A stretch of 64,000 bases of DNA from an uncultured Anaerolineae bacterium. Lineage in GTDB: Bacteria > Chloroflexota > Anaerolineae > Promineifilales > Promineifilaceae. Made by a program: the position numbers and the translations under genes. Location: positions 1 to 64,000 of the forward strand of contig CAJQMR010000017.1 of assembly GCA_905479495.1 (NCBI GenBank). Direction: 5' to 3'. The notes under the pieces are model-generated. The model was not told the origin of the DNA, searched no databases, and saw nothing but the letters and a program-made list of their open reading frames with translations. Below are positions 52,313-60,733 of the stretch, piece after piece (within the stretch, counting starts at the first letter, position 1; every line of letters starts with the position of its first letter).

Positions 52313-55072
52313 ATGACATCTGCAATGGCTCCAGAAAAAGAGCTGCAAACTAAAACAAATCAGAAGTATGTTTACCTGTTTAGCGAAGTAAACCAGGCCG
52401 AGAAACACGTCGGCGGCTCTTGGGAAGCCGTTCGTGGTTTGTTGGGTGGCAAAGGTGCCAACCTGGCCGATATGACCCGTTTAGGTGTACCCGTCCCTCC
52501 GGGATTGACCGTATCAACTGAAGCCTGTAATGCTTATTTGGCTGCTGGCGAACAATTTCCAGAAGGTATGTGGGAACAAGTTCTTGAAGCGTTGAAAGAA
52601 GTTGAAAAAGCCATGGGCAAGACAGTTGGCGATTTGCAAAAACCGCTGCTCGTTTCTTGCCGTTCTGGCGCTAAATTCTCTATGCCTGGGATGATGGACA
52701 CGGTCCTCAACATTGGTATGAACGATGCCGTGGCTGAAGAGATGATTAAGCGTACTGGCCCCCGTTTTGTTTATGACATTTACCGTCGCCTTATTCAAAT
52801 GTTTGGCAGCGTGGTGATGAATGTCCCGGACGAGGTATTCGAAGCGGTTATCGAAGCTCGGCGCAAGGCTGCTGGCGTTAAAAGTGACGCTGAAATGGAC
52901 GCCGATGATTGGAAATTGGTCACCGAGCAGTTCAAGCAAATTTACAAGACTTACACCAAAGAGGATTTTCCCCAAGATCCGTATGAACAAATGAAGCGGG
53001 CCACGGAAGCGGTCTTTAAGTCATGGAATAGCAAGCGGGCCTTTGCTTATCGTAACGCCGCTGGCATTGCACATGATTTGGGAACGGCCGTAAATATCCA
53101 AACGATGGTCTACGGCAACATTTCTCCAGATGCTGGCACCGGTGTGGCCATGTCCCGCAACGCCTCCACTGGCGAAAAAGAGCTGGAAGGCGACTTCCTC
53201 ATGAACGCTCAAGGTGAAGACGTCGTGGCTGGTATTCGCATCACCCAGCCCATCAGCGACCTGAAAGTGGAAATGCCAGAGGTTTATGCCCAGTTTGAAG
53301 ACATTGCCGAAAAGCTGGAAAAACATTACCGCAACATGCAGGATATGGAATTCACCATTGATCGCGGCAAGTTGTGGCTGCTGCAAACGCGTGATGGCAA
53401 GCGCACCGCTCAAGCAGAGGTTCGTATCGCGGTTGATCTGGTAGAAGAAGGGCTCATCACCAAAGAAGAAGCTGTTTATCGCGTAAAGCCGGAGCAGGTA
53501 GACTTCTTCCTGCATCCGCAGCTGGATGCTGAGGCTATCAAAACGGCTACAAAAATTGCCACCGGTTTGAACGTTTCGCCGGGAGCGGCCGTTGGTATCA
53601 TCGCTTTTGATGCCGACACGGCCGAAAAATGGGCCAAGGAAGAAGGCAAGCAAGTCATCATGGTGCGTCCGGAGACGAAGCCCGATGACGTCCATGGTAT
53701 GTTGGCTGCCCAAGGTATCCTCACCAGCAAAGGTGGCCGTACCAGCCACGCTGCACTGGTTGCCCGTCAGTTTGGCAAGCCCGCCGTTGTTGGCGTTAGC
53801 GAACTGGAATTGGACCTGGTTGGTCGCCGCATGACTGTGGGCGAAGAGCTGGAAATTCACGAAGGTGACTGGCTGTCGCTGGATGGTACCCAAGGTATTG
53901 TTTACCTGGGTAAATTGCCCACCGTTGTACCAGACATCAAGAACCCATATCTGATCAAACTGCTCGGCTGGGCCGACGAAATCCGTAAACTGGGTGTGTG
54001 GGCCAACGCCGACTACCCGCGTGATGCTGAACGTGCCCGCGAATATGGCGCGCAGGGCATTGGTTTGTGCCGTACAGAGCACATGTTCTTTGAAGCTGAG
54101 CGTATGCCCATTGTCCAGAAGATGATCATGGCCAAACATTCTGTTGATCGTAAGGATGCTTTAGACCAACTGCTGCCGCTGCAACGCGGTGATTTTGAAG
54201 GTCTATTCCGGGCGATGGACGGGCTGCCGGTTATCATCCGCCTGATTGACCCGCCGCTGCATGAGTTCTTGCCCTCGTTCGAGGAATTAGTGCAGGATTT
54301 GGCCGACCTGAAGGTGCGGACGCAGCATTACCACACCCTTAGCGAGATTGACACCGCATTGGCCGAAATTCGCATCAAGCAGGATTATCTAGAACGGGTA
54401 GAAGCGCTGCGCGAAATGAACCCGATGTTAGGTACACGTGGCGTGCGCCTGGGTATTCTCATTCCTGAACTGACCAGAATGCAGGTGCGGGCTATCTTTG
54501 AAGCGGCTTGCAGCTGTGCTAAGGATGGCGTCGATGTGCATCCTGAGGTGATGATTCCGTTGATTTCTCACGTGAATGAGTTGAAGGTGCAGCAGTCGGC
54601 GTTAGAGGCTGAGGCTAAAGCGGTCATGGAAGAGCAAGGTATCGAAATCACCTACAAGTTTGGCACGATGATTGAGATTCCGCGTGCGGCTTTGACGGCT
54701 GGCGAGATTGCTGAGGTGGCCCAGTTCTTCTCCTTCGGTACCAATGACTTGACGCAAACCACGTTCGGTATTTCGCGTGACGATGCTGAATCTGGCTTCC
54801 TCATGGAGTATCAGCAGAAAGGTATTTTGAAGGAGAATCCGTTTGCTTCGATCGACCCGAATGGGGTTGGCCGATTGATGGAAATCGCGGTGGCAGACGG
54901 CCGTTCCTCTCGGCCTGGCTTAGAGGTTGGCATTTGTGGTGAACACGGTGGCGACCCCAAGAGTATTGCCATTTGCCACAAGCTGAACCTGAACTACGTC
55001 TCTTGCTCGCCGTTCCGTGTACCGATTGCTCGTTTGGCAGCGGCCCACGCAGCGCTGGCCGACAAGGAGTAG
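52313..55072 (+). CDS. ppdK: Pyruvate, phosphate dikinase
   Basis: GGGAGG precedes the ATG. The 919-residue protein starts with the nucleotide-binding KYVYLFSEV and GGKGANLADMTRLGVPVPPG, contains the catalytic His479 region GGRTSHAALVARQFGKPAVVG, and ends with the PEP-binding domain (GIGLCRTEHMFF, EVMIPLISHVNEL, FGTNDLTQTTFGISRDD, VGICGEHGGDP). It interconverts ATP + Pi + pyruvate and AMP + PPi + PEP in the cytoplasm. It lies in a neighbourhood with PFOR. A pyrophosphate economy is suggested together with the CBS pyrophosphatase. Only two octamers lie in 2.8 kb. Confidence 0.97.
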   Translation: MTSAMAPEKELQTKTNQKYVYLFSEVNQAEKHVGGSWEAVRGLLGGKGANLADMTRLGVPVPPGLTVSTEACNAYLAAGEQFPEGMWEQVLEALKEVEKAMGKTVGDLQKPLLVSCRSGAKFSMPGMMDTVLNIGMNDAVAEEMIKRTGPRFVYDIYRRLIQMFGSVVMNVPDEVFEAVIEARRKAAGVKSDAEMDADDWKLVTEQFKQIYKTYTKEDFPQDPYEQMKRATEAVFKSWNSKRAFAYRNAAGIAHDLGTAVNIQTMVYGNISPDAGTGVAMSRNASTGEKELEGDFLMNAQGEDVVAGIRITQPISDLKVEMPEVYAQFEDIAEKLEKHYRNMQDMEFTIDRGKLWLLQTRDGKRTAQAEVRIAVDLVEEGLITKEEAVYRVKPEQVDFFLHPQLDAEAIKTATKIATGLNVSPGAAVGIIAFDADTAEKWAKEEGKQVIMVRPETKPDDVHGMLAAQGILTSKGGRTSHAALVARQFGKPAVVGVSELELDLVGRRMTVGEELEIHEGDWLSLDGTQGIVYLGKLPTVVPDIKNPYLIKLLGWADEIRKLGVWANADYPRDAERAREYGAQGIGLCRTEHMFFEAERMPIVQKMIMAKHSVDRKDALDQLLPLQRGDFEGLFRAMDGLPVIIRLIDPPLHEFLPSFEELVQDLADLKVRTQHYHTLSEIDTALAEIRIKQDYLERVEALREMNPMLGTRGVRLGILIPELTRMQVRAIFEAACSCAKDGVDVHPEVMIPLISHVNELKVQQSALEAEAKAVMEEQGIEITYKFGTMIEIPRAALTAGEIAEVAQFFSFGTNDLTQTTFGISRDDAESGFLMEYQQKGILKENPFASIDPNGVGRLMEIAVADGRSSRPGLEVGICGEHGGDPKSIAICHKLNLNYVSCSPFRVPIARLAAAHAALADKE

Positions 55073-55153
55073 TTGCTTGATTGTGCTTTTGCCCTGGCTA
55101 AGGTCTAAAGGCCAGCCAGGGTAAATAAAGCTGAATTGGTCAAAGATTTTGTC

Positions 55154-55190
55154 AAAGAGACGTCTTCAAGTTGGGGGCGTCTCTTTTTTT
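55154..55190 (+). terminator. Intrinsic terminator after ppdK
   Basis: AAAGAGACG and CGTCTCTTT pair around a 15-base loop and a T-run of seven follows. Confidence 0.85.
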
Positions 55191-55202
55191 GTGTGCAGGC
55201 AA

Positions 55203-55234
55203 ATAAAAAACCAGCGTCGCAAGACGCTGGTTTT
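55203..55234 (-). terminator. Intrinsic terminator of the Cys protein gene
   Basis: AAAACCAGCGTC, GCAA loop, GACGCTGGTTTT form a perfect 12-bp stem. On the minus strand it is followed by TTTTTTATTT, so it ends the minus-strand gene at 55272. Confidence 0.85.
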
Positions 55235-55271
55235 GCCTGGTATTTATGAAGTTGTTTACCGGAGCGTGTGC

Positions 55272-55589
55272 TTAGCTGTGTGATGCACTGAGACGGCCGA
55301 TTTCCCGCCATTTCTCTGCTGCGCCGGTGCGGAACAGGGCTGGGTCAAAGTCAGCCAAAGCTTCCCAACCTTCTACACTGGCCAATTCCCGTTCCTCTTC
55401 AGTAAGCTCAATTTCCAAAGTACGGCCGTCTGTAAACATTTCGATGGTCAGCAAAGGATTCCCATCGTCTATAACCTCGCGAATGCATGGCCGGTCATAC
55501 CCTTGAGGGTGACGAATGAATGCTGCTGAACAACGCTGACAATAGGCCAAATTTGTATCACAAAGGCCTCTATCAATGATAACTTTCAT
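55272..55589 (-). CDS. 105-residue Cys-containing protein between ppdK and nifJ
   Basis: GGAGG precedes the ATG. The protein begins MKVIIDRGLCDTNLAYCQRC and has four Cys in the first 35 residues (9, 17, 20, 35), of which C-x2-C at 17/20 could bind metal. The rest is acidic (DGRTLEIELTEEERELA). It does not have a ferredoxin pattern. It runs opposite to ppdK and nifJ, which flank it. I recognise no family. A link to the pyruvate node is only by position. One octamer is in it. Confidence 0.7.
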   Translation of the reverse strand: MKVIIDRGLCDTNLAYCQRCSAAFIRHPQGYDRPCIREVIDDGNPLLTIEMFTDGRTLEIELTEEERELASVEGWEALADFDPALFRTGAAEKWREIGRLSASHS

Positions 55590-55900
55590 AATTACCTCCG
55601 GGGTTCCAGTTATCGAATAGCGAACAACAACTGATAAGATATTGTTCCATGCTTCAGTATACAGAAGCTAGCTTTGTTTCTCTCAGGGCCAATTGTCATT
55701 GATTTCAGCGATACCTGTCATAAGCCCGTGATGACATTCTGCACAAGCATAAAGGCCGTTTGTCACTACAGAGGGACGGCCGTTTTCAGGATACTTGGAA
55801 CGGTAATCACACCACTATTTTATTGGCTTTTGAACCACTAAAGATTACCCCAAACCGCAAAATCGCTTCCGTTGATAAAACGAACGAAGGAGAACCGATT
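55590..55900. promoter_or_regulatory. nifJ upstream region with repeated TGTCAY words
   Basis: TTGTCAT (55693), CTGTCAT (55715), ATGACA (55731) and TTGTCAC (55750) lie in 64 bp, like the words before ppdK. Two GGCCGTTT words, one inside an octamer at 55776, follow. GAAGGAG precedes the ATG at 55901. No clean -35/-10 pair is seen. Confidence 0.4.
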
Positions 55901-58900
55901 ATGATCAAACAGATGATAACCATCGATGGCAACGAGGCGGCTGCTAGAGTCGCCCATAAGATAAACGAAGTTATTGCCATCTACCCCATCACGCCATCAT
56001 CCCCGATGGGCGAGTGGGCCGACCAATGGTCGGCAGAAGGCAAGCCCAACATTTGGGGTTCCACGCCACTTGTTGTGGAAATGCAGGCCGAAGGAGGTGC
56101 TGCTGGTGCGGTGCATGGCTCTTTACAGGCCGGCGCACTCACCACCACCTTTACCGCCTCTCAGGGCTTGCTCCTGATGATCCCCAATATGTACAAGATT
56201 GCTGGCGAGTTGACCTCCACCGTCTTCCATATTGCTGCCCGGTCCGTTGCCGCGCAGGCGCTGTCCATTTTTGGCGATCATTCCGACGTGATGGCTGCCC
56301 GTAACACCGGCTTTGCCATGCTGGCGGCCAATTCAGTGCAAGAAGTGACGGACTTTGCCCTGATTGCCTCAGCCGCCACACTGGAAGCCCGTATACCTTT
56401 CCTGCATTTCTTTGATGGCTTCCGCACCTCACACGAAATCAGCAAGATCGAGCCATTGGGTGATGATGTCCTGCGGGCGCTGATTAATGACGAATTGGTG
56501 CGAGCGCATCGAGCACGTGGTCTGACGCCAGATAACCCGGTCATGCGCGGTACCGCGCAAAACCCGGATGTCTTCTTCCAGGCCCGGGAAAGTGTGAATC
56601 CGTTCTACAACGCCTGCCCCGACATTGTGCAGGCAGCAATGGACAAATTTGCCGGACTTACCGGTCGCCAATATAAGCTGTTTGAATACATTGGGGCCCC
56701 GGATGCTGAAAAAGTAATTGTGTTGATGGGTTCTGGTGCAGAAACGGCCGAATCCACCACTAAATATCTGGCTGGCCAGGGCGAAAAAGTAGGTGTGGTC
56801 AAGGTTCGCTTGTATCGGCCGTTTGCTTCCGAAGCGTTTGTTCAGGCCTTGCCTCCAACAGTGAAAGCCATCGCTGCCCTGGATCGCACCAAAGAGCCAG
56901 GCGCCTCTGGCGAACCACTCTATCTGGATGTGATGTCGGCCTTGGTCGATGCTGTTGCCGAAGGCAAAGCGCCTTTTGAGACAATGCCACGCATCATAGG
57001 CGGGCGGTACGGCCTTTCTTCCAAAGAATTTACCCCCGGTATGGTGAAAGCCGTTTTTGATGAGCTGGCTAAAACCAGCCCGAAAAACCATTTCACCGTC
57101 GGTATTAATGACGATGTAACCCATACCAGCCTGACCTGGGACAAAACGTTTGGCATCGAAAGTGAAGATGTCGTGCGCGCTGTCTTTTATGGTCTTGGTT
57201 CAGACGGTACTGTGGGTGCTAACAAAAACTCCATCAAGATCATCGGCGAAGACACCCCCAACCACGCCCAGGCTTACTTTGTTTATGATTCTAAGAAAGC
57301 TGGGTCAGTGACCGTTTCGCATTTGCGCTTTGGCAAGCAGCCCATCCATGCTCCGTACCTTATTGAAAGCGCCAGCTTTGTAGGCGTACACCAGTTCACT
57401 TTTTTGGAGCGGTATGATGTTTTGCGGCTGGCGGCACCGGGTGCCACCTTCTTACTTAACAGTCCATACGGGCCGGACGAAGTATGGGACAACATGCCAC
57501 GCAGTACGCAGCAGGCGATTATCGATAAGAACCTGAAATTCTACGTGGTAGATGGTTATCAGGTGGCCAAAGAAACGAAGATGGGCCGCCGCATCAATAC
57601 AATTATGCAGACCTGCTTCTTTGCCCTTAGTGGTGTATTGCCTACGGATGAGGCCATTGACGCAATTAAAACGGCTATTAAGAAAACCTACGGCAAGCGA
57701 GGCGAAGTGGTGGTAGAACAAAATTACGCCGCTGTGGACGCTGCCTTGGCTCACCTGTATCAGGTGACTGTGCCCGAAAGTGTGACGAGTGATTTTGAAC
57801 GGCCGTCTATCGTTCCCGATTACGCGCCAGAATTCATTCAATCCGTCACAGCCCGCATCATTGAGGGCTTAGGTGATGAACTGCCGGTAAGTGTGTTGCC
57901 GGTTGATGGCACATATCCCACGGGCACTACTAAGTGGGAAAAGCGCAATATTGCAACCGACATTCCGGTTTGGGACCCAGACATCTGTATTCAGTGTGGT
58001 AAATGTGCCTTCGTTTGTCCCCACGCTGTTATCCGCATGAAGGTGTACGATCCGGCTGAGCTTGAAAAGGCACCGGCTACGTTCAAATCAACCGACGCTC
58101 GCTACAAGGAGTTCAAAGGTCAATCCTTTACCCTTCAGGTAGCCCCAGAAGATTGCACGGGCTGTTCGCTTTGTGTTGAGGTTTGCCCGGTCAAGAACAA
58201 GAAGCAACCGAAATTCAAAGCAATTAACATGATGCCCCAAGCATCATTACGCGAGCCAGAACGAGACAATTGGAATTTCTTCCTCGATCTGCCTAGTGTG
58301 GATCGCACCAGCATCCCGTTGAACCAGGTGAAATACAACCAGCTGCTAGACCCGCTGTTTGAGTTCTCTGGCGCGTGTGCTGGCTGTGGCGAAACGCCCT
58401 ACCTGGGCTTGCTCAGCCGCCTCTTTGGTGAGCGGGCTGTTATTGCCAACGCCACGGGCTGTTCCTCCATCTATGGCGGTAACTTGCCCACGACACCTTG
58501 GGCGCAAAATGCAGACGGCCGTGGCCCAGCCTGGTCCAACTCCCTGTTTGAAGATAATGCTGAGTTTGGTATGGGGATGCGGGTGGCGCTGGATCAGCGG
58601 TTAGAAGCGGCCACCAACACGCTGCGTGAGATGCGTAACGTTTTGGGAACAGTTCTGGTAGACAGCATTCTGTATGCTGATCAGATTACTGAAGCTGACA
58701 TCCAGGCGCAGCGAGGCCGGGTGGAAGAGCTGAAAGGGGTTATCAAGAACTTGTTGTCTGGCAAAGAGAATGGTGTCGGCAACTTCCAGGGACGTCTCGC
58801 CAACTTGCTAAGCATGGCAGATATTCTTGTGAAAAAGAGCGTGTGGATTGTGGGTGGTGATGGCTGGGCTTACGATATCGGCTATGGTGGTCTGGATCAT

Positions 58901-59491
58901 GTGCTGGCCTCCGGACGCAATGTAAATGTGTTGGTGTTGGATACTGAAGTGTATTCCAATACTGGTGGGCAAATGTCTAAAGCAACACCGCGCGGTGCCG
59001 TAGCCAAATTTGCCGCCGCCGGAAAGCCCATGCCCAAGAAGGATCTGGGGCTGCTGGCCATCAGCTATGGTAACATTTATGTGGCGCGGGTGGCGTTTGG
59101 GGCCAAGGATGCTCAAACTGTCCGTGCTTTCCAAGAAGCAGAAGCGTATGATGGTCCCTCACTGATTATTGCTTATAGCCATTGCATTGCTCACGGTTAT
59201 GACTTGAAGTTTGGTTTAGAGCAGCAGGCAGCGGCTGTTGGTAGTGGTCATTGGCCTCTATACCGCTTTAATCCTGACTTGGCTGAGACAGGGCAAAATC
59301 CATTTGCTTTGGACAGTCGCCCACCCAAGCAGCCGCTAGAAAGCTATATCTACCGCGAAGGCCGCTACCGTATTTTGCAGCAGAGTAATCCGCAAGCGGC
59401 GGAACGCTTGTTGGAACTGGCTAAGCAAGATGTGGAAGCTACTTGGGTAACCTACAAACAGTTGGCCGGCATCAACGGCTCATCTGATTAA
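55901..59491 (+). CDS. nifJ: Pyruvate:ferredoxin (flavodoxin) oxidoreductase
   Basis: The start at 55901 follows GAAGGAG. The 1196-residue enzyme is a one-chain PFOR. The first domain carries YPITPSSPMGEWAD, then PFOR domains, a two-cluster ferredoxin domain (CIQCGKCAFVCP near residue 695 and CTGCSLCVEVCP near 752), and the TPP-binding domain with GDGWAYDIGYGG near 985 and TEVYSNTGGQ. CAGCGE and ATGCSSIYGG supply further cluster Cys. It oxidises pyruvate to acetyl-CoA and CO2 with ferredoxin or flavodoxin. The next gene starts 68 bp later. Confidence 0.97.
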   Translation: MIKQMITIDGNEAAARVAHKINEVIAIYPITPSSPMGEWADQWSAEGKPNIWGSTPLVVEMQAEGGAAGAVHGSLQAGALTTTFTASQGLLLMIPNMYKIAGELTSTVFHIAARSVAAQALSIFGDHSDVMAARNTGFAMLAANSVQEVTDFALIASAATLEARIPFLHFFDGFRTSHEISKIEPLGDDVLRALINDELVRAHRARGLTPDNPVMRGTAQNPDVFFQARESVNPFYNACPDIVQAAMDKFAGLTGRQYKLFEYIGAPDAEKVIVLMGSGAETAESTTKYLAGQGEKVGVVKVRLYRPFASEAFVQALPPTVKAIAALDRTKEPGASGEPLYLDVMSALVDAVAEGKAPFETMPRIIGGRYGLSSKEFTPGMVKAVFDELAKTSPKNHFTVGINDDVTHTSLTWDKTFGIESEDVVRAVFYGLGSDGTVGANKNSIKIIGEDTPNHAQAYFVYDSKKAGSVTVSHLRFGKQPIHAPYLIESASFVGVHQFTFLERYDVLRLAAPGATFLLNSPYGPDEVWDNMPRSTQQAIIDKNLKFYVVDGYQVAKETKMGRRINTIMQTCFFALSGVLPTDEAIDAIKTAIKKTYGKRGEVVVEQNYAAVDAALAHLYQVTVPESVTSDFERPSIVPDYAPEFIQSVTARIIEGLGDELPVSVLPVDGTYPTGTTKWEKRNIATDIPVWDPDICIQCGKCAFVCPHAVIRMKVYDPAELEKAPATFKSTDARYKEFKGQSFTLQVAPEDCTGCSLCVEVCPVKNKKQPKFKAINMMPQASLREPERDNWNFFLDLPSVDRTSIPLNQVKYNQLLDPLFEFSGACAGCGETPYLGLLSRLFGERAVIANATGCSSIYGGNLPTTPWAQNADGRGPAWSNSLFEDNAEFGMGMRVALDQRLEAATNTLREMRNVLGTVLVDSILYADQITEADIQAQRGRVEELKGVIKNLLSGKENGVGNFQGRLANLLSMADILVKKSVWIVGGDGWAYDIGYGGLDHVLASGRNVNVLVLDTEVYSNTGGQMSKATPRGAVAKFAAAGKPMPKKDLGLLAISYGNIYVARVAFGAKDAQTVRAFQEAEAYDGPSLIIAYSHCIAHGYDLKFGLEQQAAAVGSGHWPLYRFNPDLAETGQNPFALDSRPPKQPLESYIYREGRYRILQQSNPQAAERLLELAKQDVEATWVTYKQLAGINGSSD

Positions 59492-59501
59492 TGCGAGACA
59501 A

Positions 59502-59541
59502 GTGATGCGTGAACCGTGGTTTCATTCGGTTCACGCGTCAC
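59502..59541. repeat. Palindromic repeat, GATGCGTGA family
   Basis: GTGATGCGTGAACCG and CGGTTCACGCGTCAC form a 15-bp inverted repeat with one mismatch and ten bases between. It lies between nifJ and the next gene and resembles the elements at 28173 and 46622. Confidence 0.75.
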
Positions 59542-59559
59542 GTTTCATTGGAGGCTGAA

Positions 59560-60588
59560 ATGAACTTAAAGACAAATTATTTAGGTCTAGAATTAAAAAA
59601 TCCGTTGGTGCCGTCATCGTCCCCGTTGACTCGTACGCTAGATGGGCTGCGGCAAATGGAAGATGCCGGGGCCAGCGCAGTTGTGTTGTACTCGCTTTTT
59701 GAAGAGCAGATTTTGCAAGAGAGCCACACGCTGAATGAGCATTTGATCCAGGGAACGGAGAGCTTTGCTGAGGCACTTAATTATTTTCCTGAAGCGCCAG
59801 AGTATAAGTATGGACCGGATGAGTATGTAAACCATATTCGTCGGGCGAAAGAATCATTGTCGATTCCGGTGATTGCCAGCTTGAATGGTGTATCCACAGG
59901 CTGGTGGATGCGGTATGCCAAGGATATCGAACAAGCAGGGGCAGATGCCTTGGAGCTGAATATTTATTACCTGCCGACGAGCCTGGATGAGTCTAGCGCA
60001 GAGGTTGAGGCTTTGTACCTTGATGCCCTGGCTCAGGTGAAATCTGTGGTCAATATTCCCGTGGCCATGAAGCTGAGTCCTTACTTTAGCGCAATGGGCA
60101 ATATGGCCAAGCGGCTGGTTGAGGCTGGCGCTGATGGGTTGGTATTGTTTAATCGGTTCTATCAACCAGATCTTGATTTGGAAAATTTGGCGGTTGTACC
60201 GAATTTGGTACTGAGCTCGCCAACAGAGATGCGGCTGCCGATGCGCTGGATTGCTATTTTATACGGCCGTCTTCAAACTGACTTTGCTCTGACTTCTGGG
60301 GTACACAATGTAACTGATGTGCTGAAAGGAATCGCCGCAGGCGCATCGGTCACGATGCTGGCTTCTGAACTCCTGCGCAACGGGGTTGGGCGTTTAAAGA
60401 TCATCCGTGCTGGCGTGGAATCGTGGCTGGAAGAAAATGAATACGAATCTTTGGATCAGCTGCGCGGCAGCTTGAGCCAGATCAATTGTGCAGAACCGGC
60501 TGCGTTTGAACGGGCCAACTACATGCGCGTCCTCAGTTCTTATTCAAATGATTACGGTATGCGCCAAATGCCTGTGACCTTTGATTAA
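59560..60588 (+). CDS. Dihydroorotate dehydrogenase-like protein
   Basis: GGAGG precedes the ATG. The 342-residue TIM-barrel protein begins MNLKTNYLGLELKNPLVPSS as class 1 PyrD does, has IPVIASLNGVSTGWW, PVAMKLSPYFSAMG and GADGLVLFNRFYQPD, and ends in SGVHNVTDVLKGIAAGASVTML. A gene of this 'dihydroorotate dehydrogenase-like' family commonly follows nifJ in bacteria. It lies 68 bp downstream here, with a palindromic repeat between. It is FMN-binding by family; its role beside PFOR is unresolved. Use in pyrimidine synthesis is possible but not supported by other pyr genes. Confidence 0.87.
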   Translation: MNLKTNYLGLELKNPLVPSSSPLTRTLDGLRQMEDAGASAVVLYSLFEEQILQESHTLNEHLIQGTESFAEALNYFPEAPEYKYGPDEYVNHIRRAKESLSIPVIASLNGVSTGWWMRYAKDIEQAGADALELNIYYLPTSLDESSAEVEALYLDALAQVKSVVNIPVAMKLSPYFSAMGNMAKRLVEAGADGLVLFNRFYQPDLDLENLAVVPNLVLSSPTEMRLPMRWIAILYGRLQTDFALTSGVHNVTDVLKGIAAGASVTMLASELLRNGVGRLKIIRAGVESWLEENEYESLDQLRGSLSQINCAEPAAFERANYMRVLSSYSNDYGMRQMPVTFD

Positions 60589-60646
60589 GTAATTTTACGC
60601 TTTTACCGAGCAACTATTGCTTGTTTGTGTTTGTTACCTCCTGTTT

Positions 60647-60681
60647 ACTGCCATCCGAATATTTCGGATGGCAGTTTTTTG
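60647..60681 (+). terminator. Intrinsic terminator after the DHOD-like gene
   Basis: ACTGCCATCCGAA, TAT loop and TTCGGATGGCAGT form a 13-bp perfect stem with a following T-run. Confidence 0.92.
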
Positions 60682-60733
60682 TTGTTTTTGGGTCGGGTGT
60701 TGAGATAATAAACTAATGAGGTGAACATTTTTG

